64,000 nucleotides of DNA from Bacillota bacterium (lineage in GTDB: Bacteria > Bacillota > Clostridia > Oscillospirales > Ruminococcaceae). How positions within the stretch are numbered: position 1 is the first letter of the stretch; each line of letters starts with the position of its first letter. Of this stretch, positions 59,287 to 64,000 are shown one piece after another. A program made the position numbers and the translations under genes. The stretch covers positions 1 through 64,000 of the forward strand of contig JAEXUW010000004.1 in the NCBI GenBank assembly GCA_023439835.1. Reading direction: 5' to 3'. The notes beneath the pieces were generated by a model, which did no database searches, had not been told where the DNA came from, and was given only the letters and a program-made list of their open reading frames with translations.

Positions 59287-59745
59287 GTGTACATAAAAAA
59301 AGATAAATCCCTGAAAATTAGTGCGGCAAGACCGCAGACGCTTCACGGCGTAAAGATTTACAAGCTCCCGATAAAAAAGTATATTCAGGTGTTAAAAACC
59401 TTTGACGATATTCCGCAGATTATTCTCGGAAAGGCTTTTCCCGATATGGGGGCCTCCGAGATATTCTCGCATTTAAAAACTCTTGACAAGGACGGGCTTC
59501 TGAAGCTTATGGGGCGTTTATTGACGGTTGTCCCCGATGAGGCGTTTAATATTCTGTCAGAGCTTCTTGACATTCCCCGAGAACAGCTTGACGAAATGGG
59601 CCTTAGTGAAATCACCGAGGTGCTTGTTGCTTTCTGGAAGGTGAATGACATGACCGCTTTTTTCGTGAACGCCCGTCAGCTGATGGCGGGTGTGAAAGGT
59701 CAGATTACTGGTTCCAGCGCTGGCTTGCAATCTCACAAAGCATAG
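59287..59745 (+). CDS. Tail assembly chaperone, short form (gpG-like)
   Basis: 152 aa, GTG start with GAGGTGATA upstream. A helical protein (IKKYIQVLKTFDDIPQIILG ... LTVVPDEAFNILSELLDIP) in the invariant slot between tail tube and tape measure genes. Near its end lies the slippery heptamer TTTTTTC (59658-59664) in the correct frame, allowing a longer -1 product. Confidence 0.85.
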   Translation: MYIKKDKSLKISAARPQTLHGVKIYKLPIKKYIQVLKTFDDIPQIILGKAFPDMGASEIFSHLKTLDKDGLLKLMGRLLTVVPDEAFNILSELLDIPREQLDEMGLSEITEVLVAFWKVNDMTAFFVNARQLMAGVKGQITGSSAGLQSHKA

Positions 59746-59870
59746 GGATTTCCCGAACAGAGCTATTGAGCTATTACTTTGATGAATTTATCGCCATGAT
59801 GGATGAATATTCAGACATTCATAATCCCGACAAGGTTAAGGAGGTCTATGCCGACGAGATGGAGGATTGA
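59287..59870 (+). CDS. Tail assembly chaperone, -1 frameshifted long form (gpGT-like)
   Basis: Slipping back one base at T-TTT-TTC (59658-59664) leaves the short frame after ...NDMTAFF and enters a frame open from 59649 to the TGA at 59868-59870. That frame encodes RERPSADGG..., then WFQRWLAISQSIGISRTELL and YYFDEFIAMMDEYS, a typical second-part chaperone sequence of siphoviruses. Total about 194 aa. It has no separate start or ribosome binding site, supporting frameshifting. Confidence 0.82.
59658..59664 (+). other. Slippery heptamer TTTTTTC for programmed -1 frameshifting
   Basis: In the upstream frame it reads T-TTT-TTC, a classic X-XXY-YYZ site, positioned within the window where both frames are open. 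Confidence 0.8.
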
Positions 59871-59915
59871 CAGTCAGAGGGGAATTATGGTATTATTGGT
59901 GTGAGGTGAGTGACA

Positions 59916-60251
59916 GTGAATAAACAGTTTTTTCTTAGAATGAAAGCTTACGCGATGTTTTTACTGGTCATAGGGATTATAGGTGCTACAGTTATGGCTT
60001 TTACTATTACTACAAACGGGTCCGAATATAACGCGGAAGCCAATCCAACAGGGATATCTGTTACAATAGCCTCGCTGTTTGGCTCGATAGCCTTGTATCA
60101 GATAATGAAAGGCATTGCACTCATAGGGCTAAAAAACTATGAGACAGAAAAAATACCAGAACACGATAAGCCCGATAATCGCCCAATGATAATGAATGAA
60201 TATACCGAGACAAATGACAGTTATACCGAAGAAGATGAATACCACATGTAA
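59916..60251 (+). CDS. Two-helix membrane protein inserted between tail genes
   Basis: 111 aa. Two hydrophobic helices (FLLVIGIIGATVMAFTI, ISVTIASLFGSIALYQIMK) separated by an external loop of about 20 residues, then an acidic cytosolic tail. No family recognised. GTG start at 59916 spaced 6 bases from GAGGTGA. It sits between the chaperone and tape measure genes, where no membrane protein is needed for assembly, and has its own terminator: a moron, possibly acting in the lysogen. Confidence 0.6.
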   Translation: MNKQFFLRMKAYAMFLLVIGIIGATVMAFTITTNGSEYNAEANPTGISVTIASLFGSIALYQIMKGIALIGLKNYETEKIPEHDKPDNRPMIMNEYTETNDSYTEEDEYHM

Positions 60252-60258
60252 ATTAATT

Positions 60259-60289
60259 AGCACTCTCATTTGAAATGAGGGTGCTTTTT
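60259..60289 (+). terminator. Terminator after the two-helix membrane protein gene
   Basis: AGCACTCTCATT pairs with AATGAGGGTGCT (one G-T pair) over a tight loop, followed by TTTTTC. Confidence 0.9.
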
Positions 60290-60315
60290 CACACCCATTT
60301 TTAAGGAGTGATAAT

Positions 60316-62198
60316 ATGTCACAGGAACTCGACTTAGGCTCGATAGTTGTCAGTATTCAGCTTGCCGCCGACCAGCTCGAGCAGACCGCCGACAGCGCAA
60401 TTCATAAGCTTAATGAAGTCGGAAAAGAAGGCGATGCGGCTTCAAAGCGAATAGCCCCTCTCCCGGAGGTTCTTGATGAAACAGGAGCTAAAATAATCGA
60501 TACAGGAAATGCAATTGACACCTTCGGCGACAAGAGTGCTTCCGCCGCAAAGAAGCTTTCCCCCCTGCCCACTGTTATTGATAACGTAGGGCAGACCGCC
60601 GACAGCTCTGCACAGTCGGTGACAGCCTTCGCAAAGACCGTTGAACTGACCGGCAACACTAAAATTGACAAGCTAAGTCAGAAAATAGCCGACCTGACCG
60701 CAAGGTGGGAAAACCAAAACAGCACAGTTTCTCGGTTGGGGACAGAGCTTGACGATATGGCGGCTTCATATGCAGAGCTTGAAAAAGCGGCGGGGCGCTC
60801 GGGGGACTTCGATCTCTCTATTGCTTTCCCCGAGCAGACGGCACAGCTCGATAAGGAAATCGCAAAGCTCGACGAATTGAAACAGCAGATAAGATTGACT
60901 GAGCAGGAGCGCAAAGCGGCGGCAGCAGTGGCGGTTCAGGCGGCTCAAAAGCAAGCACAGGCGGCAGAACAAGCGGTTTTAAAGCAACAGGAATTGAATC
61001 AAAAGCTTGCTGACCGCACAGGCGTCAACAGTGCAAAGCTCGGCATGGACGCGGCGGCTATGTCAATCAGAGGAGTATCCTCGGCGGCGGGCGGCACTGT
61101 CGGAAGCCTCGGTTATCTTGCGACAGAGGTTATGTTCCTCAAACGAACAATGACAGCGGGGGCAAGCTCTTTCGCCGCCTTTGCAAGCGTTCTCGGTGTG
61201 GGTGTCATGGCGGCGGTCACTCTTGTTTCGGCTGGAATAAAAGCTTTAAAGAAAAAAGAGGAGGAGCGTCAAAAAGCCTTTGAAGATGGGGTAAGAAATC
61301 TACAGCAATACAGCCGAGAGCTTCAAACACTCAAGCAAAATTACGCGATATTGCAGGACCAGAAAAGCACGACAATTCAATTAACAGACGCCCGAAACAA
61401 TCTTGCCTCGACTTTTTCTGAATTAATTGTCGGTTACACAAACGAGGGTGAAGCTATTCTAGCTAGTAATGAAGTCCTAGAAAAATACATAGAATCGCAA
61501 AAAGAAGCTGCAAGAATAAACAGGAAGCCGCCGGTGAATATGCCCGCAAAACTCAGGAGCTGAAGCTTCAGCTTGCTTATGAAAACGACGACTATCAGCG
61601 CAAGCAGATTGAAAAACAGATGAATGCTCTCTCCGCAAATGAACAAAAGCGACTGCGGCAGGAAGCTGTTGAAGCTGAAAAATCCGCCCTGCAGAATGAA
61701 ATTAATGCCGTCAAGGAAAAGTCACAGTCACAGCAGGCGGTTTTACAGGCAGAGCTTAACAGCCTCAACGATTATTATGACGAGCGCACCAAAGCCGCAA
61801 ATCTTCAGGCAGAGGCAGAGCGCATTATTATGGATAATAATCAGCAGGAAATTGTCAGCCTGATTAAGTCATACGCCCCTGATTATGCCTCGGCGGGTGA
61901 AACTTTAGGAAGCCGAATGGTTGAAGCCTTCAAGAAAAAGGTCGTCGATATAATTTCCTATGTGGAGGATATCACGGAACAAATAAACGGTTACACTTCG
62001 TCCGTTGCGGCTGTGGCGAACAGTGCGGCGGATAATTTTATCGCAAAAACGTCGGGAAGCACAGGCTCCAGTACAAGTAAATCCACCACAGTGACTCAAA
62101 CTGTCAATATAAATCAGCCTGTGGCAAGTCCGATACAGACAGCTCGTGCCGTAGCAGAAGTTTCGCAGAGCCTTGCACGGCAGATAGCAGGAGGTTAA
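60316..62198 (+). pseudogene. Tape measure protein gene with an internal frameshift
   Basis: The first frame (60316-61563, 415 aa) has Ala-rich coiled coils and a hydrophobic stretch (FAAFASVLGVGVMAAVTLVS near 295). It ends with an out-of-character RKPPVNMPAKLRS. The -1 frame continues the coiled coil from about 61518 (KQEAAGEYARKTQELKLQLA...) to 62198. One missing base near the AAA at 61518-61520 explains it. No classic slippery heptamer is present. Together about 627 aa, a short tape measure (roughly 90-100 nm tail). If real, tail assembly would fail. Confidence 0.8.
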
Positions 62199-62199
62199 A

Positions 62200-63078
62200 A
62201 TGCAGAAGTTAATATATGTTCCTCCGGGGAGTGAGTACGGGGACAGCTCAAACGTTGTTCTCCAGCTCGCTCCCCCGTATATTTTATCCGCGCTGTCAGG
62301 CACAGGCGGTGCGGATATTGATATCACCGCTCGAGCCTTGCCTGGATTCAGTGGCGAATATGTTGAAAGCGTTCGTGCTGAAAGCCGAATCGTTCCCTGC
62401 ACGATACATATTGAGGGGAAAACCCGAGAGGAAATGTATAGAGAGCGTTTTCGCCTTGTTCAGCTTCTTAAACCCTCTGAAACGGCGGGGCATCTGTATT
62501 ACTCAAATGATTATATCACTCTCAGAACGCAAGCTATTCCGCAAAAATCCCCTGAATTTACCGCGCGAATTAGAAACTATAATAAGGCTGAGATTAAATT
62601 CTATTGCCCCTCGCCTTTTTGGGAATCGGTTGACGAGAATTCAGGCGGTGTCGCATACGTTGATGCAGGCTTTGAGTTTCCTCTCGAAATTGACGAAATG
62701 GAGGGCGTGATTTTCGGAACGCTCCTCCCCTATGCGTTCTTTGAAAACGAAGGCTCTCTTAACGCCCCTGTCCGTATTGAAATAAAAGGGCCCGCAACAA
62801 ACCCGACCATTCAAAACACCACAACAGGCGAAAAGATTACTCTTGACCGTGAAGTGCTGTTCGGGGAAACGCTTGTTATAAGCACACGCAGAGGGGATAT
62901 TTTCGTGAGGATAATTCACGAGGGCGGCACAACGGAGGACGCTTTTCATTACATTACCCCCGACAGCGAATTCTTTCAGCTTATCCCCGGCAAGAACCAA
63001 ATTGATTACTACACCGATAACGAATCAGAGCCGACGGAGGTAACAATATACTACCGTCGGCTTTTTGCGGGGGTGTGA
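62200..63078 (+). CDS. Distal tail (Dit-like) protein
   Basis: 292 aa. The N-terminal domain (SALSGTGGADIDITARALPG, IHIEGKTREEMYRERFRLVQ LL-type) and the C-terminal galectin-like beta domain (APVRIEIKGPATNPTIQNTT) fit the phage distal tail family that forms the hub under the tape measure. GGAGGTTAAA precedes the ATG, 2 bases after the tape measure stop. Intact. Confidence 0.87.
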   Translation: MQKLIYVPPGSEYGDSSNVVLQLAPPYILSALSGTGGADIDITARALPGFSGEYVESVRAESRIVPCTIHIEGKTREEMYRERFRLVQLLKPSETAGHLYYSNDYITLRTQAIPQKSPEFTARIRNYNKAEIKFYCPSPFWESVDENSGGVAYVDAGFEFPLEIDEMEGVIFGTLLPYAFFENEGSLNAPVRIEIKGPATNPTIQNTTTGEKITLDREVLFGETLVISTRRGDIFVRIIHEGGTTEDAFHYITPDSEFFQLIPGKNQIDYYTDNESEPTEVTIYYRRLFAGV

Positions 63079-63080
63079 TT

Positions 63081-64000
63081 ATGGCACTTAAAATTCCGGC
63101 GGTGAGAATACTCTCCCCCTCCGTTGAGCTTGTCGGGTATATCGACGCTTATTCGTCGCTGATGTTCAAACGCTCGTGGCAGGGTGTTGGAGAATTTCAG
63201 CTGGTTGCCACCTATAAGGCGGGGGCGGATAAGCTTATTAAAGGTCAGCTGATTATGCTCGGCTCTGACGGTCACAGGGCAGGAATAATAACAGGCATTA
63301 CCGCCGCCCAGAGTGTTGATGGCGTGACGGTAACAGCAACAGGCACAGCCCTTGACGGACTTGCTTCAAGGCGAATTACACTTCCTGACAACGACGCTTA
63401 TAACGGCGGCTATGACAACGTTCCGCCGCTGACAGCGAGTGTTTCCTCCCCTTCCCCCGTATCGGCGGAAACAATTCTAAAAACCTATGCGGACAGGCAT
63501 ATGGTTTCGCCAACAGACACAAAGCGTAAAATCCCTCGTCTTGTTCTTGCCCCTGACTTAACCCGTGGAAGACCAGCCGTCTGGATGAGCCGCCTTGAGC
63601 CTCTAAACGAAGTGCTTCAGGCGGTTTCAGAATACACCGACACAGGGTGGGAGGTTTACATTGACTTACCCACAAAACAGCTTGTGTTTGATGTCAGAAC
63701 GGGCGTTGACAGGTCATGGGGGCAGTCTGAAAACAGCCGGATAATTTTCTCACAGGACTATGATAACATTTCGGCTGTAAGCTACAAATACGATTCCTCG
63801 GCGCTAAAAAACATCGGCTACGCAGGCGGCGCGGGAGAGAACGAAAGCCGCATAATCCTCAAGGTCACTAACGACGATACTGAACCCGAAGGGCTTGACC
63901 GCCGTGAGATTTTTCTCGACTGCGGCAATCTTGAAATTGTCGAAACAGCAACCACAATGAGCCTTGCGGAAGAAGGCAGGCACAAGCTCAAGGATTACCC
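63081..64000 (+). CDS. Siphovirus ReqiPepy6 Gp37-like tail protein (partial)
   Basis: Open to the window end; 306 codons visible from ATG 63081, two bases after the distal tail gene. Starts MALKIPAVRILSPSVELVGY, then SSLMFKRSWQGVGEFQLVA and LGSDGHRAGIITGITAAQS, the N-terminal hub-like fold of Gp37-type tail proteins, which act as the tail hub/base for fibres. The C-terminus is outside the window. Confidence 0.85.
   Translation, partial: MALKIPAVRILSPSVELVGYIDAYSSLMFKRSWQGVGEFQLVATYKAGADKLIKGQLIMLGSDGHRAGIITGITAAQSVDGVTVTATGTALDGLASRRITLPDNDAYNGGYDNVPPLTASVSSPSPVSAETILKTYADRHMVSPTDTKRKIPRLVLAPDLTRGRPAVWMSRLEPLNEVLQAVSEYTDTGWEVYIDLPTKQLVFDVRTGVDRSWGQSENSRIIFSQDYDNISAVSYKYDSSALKNIGYAGGAGENESRIILKVTNDDTEPEGLDRREIFLDCGNLEIVETATTMSLAEEGRHKLKDY

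Noticed and set aside
61500..61563. Programmed frameshift in the tape measure gene
   Set aside because: The region A-ATA-AAC does not allow tandem re-pairing in the P site, and tape measure genes are not known to need frameshifting; a mutation or assembly error is more likely.
62641..63000. 119-aa minus-strand ORF in the distal tail gene
   Set aside because: Antisense to a clearly conserved tail protein; no ribosome binding site or promoter.
1..64000. CRISPR array
   Set aside because: No series of regularly spaced identical repeats with unique spacers was seen; the only regular short repeats are the hexamers near 46.2-46.4 kb.
1..64000. Insertion sequence or transposase gene
   Set aside because: No DDE or serine-recombinase transposase motif was found; mobility is explained by the conjugative element and the prophage.

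Overview
The window looks like a chromosome segment from a spore-forming, low-to-moderate GC member of the Clostridia (Oscillospirales/Ruminococcaceae-like; this is my inference, no marker gene settles it). Support: pyruvate phosphate dikinase, a leucine-type T-box, a tetrahydrofolate riboswitch, SpoIIM-, CwlJ- and GerQ-like sporulation genes, Gram-positive -10/-35 promoters with 17-base spacers, and strong AGGAGG ribosome binding sites.

Region 1 (1-7.69 kb, all minus strand) is one end of a Tn1549/CTn-type integrative conjugative element. In transcription order it holds a small unknown gene, a winged-helix replication-initiator-like gene, two cargo genes (GNAT acetyltransferase, nitrilase), pcfB, the VirD4 coupling protein, Maff2, a TrbL/VirB6-like membrane protein, an unknown gene and prgI. 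A further cargo gene with its own promoter follows prgI where the VirB4 ATPase is normally found. The cargo genes sit between diverged copies of the replication gene's 3' end, which suggests stepwise exchange between related elements. The element abuts the ppdK stop codon.

Region 2 (7.7-42.2 kb) is core chromosome: ppdK; glmU-pth-mfd; a VanY-like peptidase; a PspA-like protein; a MATE transporter; a GGDEF/EAL protein convergent with a degenerate-GGDEF sensor; an SDR oxidoreductase; a folT-proC-spoIIM-yesL-like cluster downstream of a THF riboswitch; pfkA; a PASTA-containing pseudokinase; an acyl-CoA ligase plus sugar isomerase behind a leucine T-box; a zinc-ribbon membrane protein; a glycosyltransferase-cardiolipin synthase pair; the CwlJ/GerQ spore pair; rpsO; pnp; and tRNA-Ser(GGA).

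Region 3 (42.2-64 kb and beyond) is a siphovirus-type prophage inserted at tRNA-Ser. Its lysogeny/early region has collapsed: integrase reduced to its C-terminal catalytic part, a voltage-sensor gene without pore, a frameshifted ImmA remnant, a chimeric ORF and a helicase stub. The primase and DUF927 helicase genes remain, beside an iteron-like repeat cluster. The late operon is nearly complete: terminase, portal, MuF head protein, scaffold, capsid, connectors, tail tube, -1 frameshifted tail chaperone, tape measure (frameshifted), distal tail and a Gp37-like tail protein cut by the window edge. Small accessory genes with their own terminators are inserted among the late genes. The most interesting is a MuF protein whose AT-rich C-terminus carries a zincin motif (HECTH), followed by a 60-aa zinc-ribbon gene, a terminator and an opposing DUF1508 gene: a candidate phage-carried toxin module.
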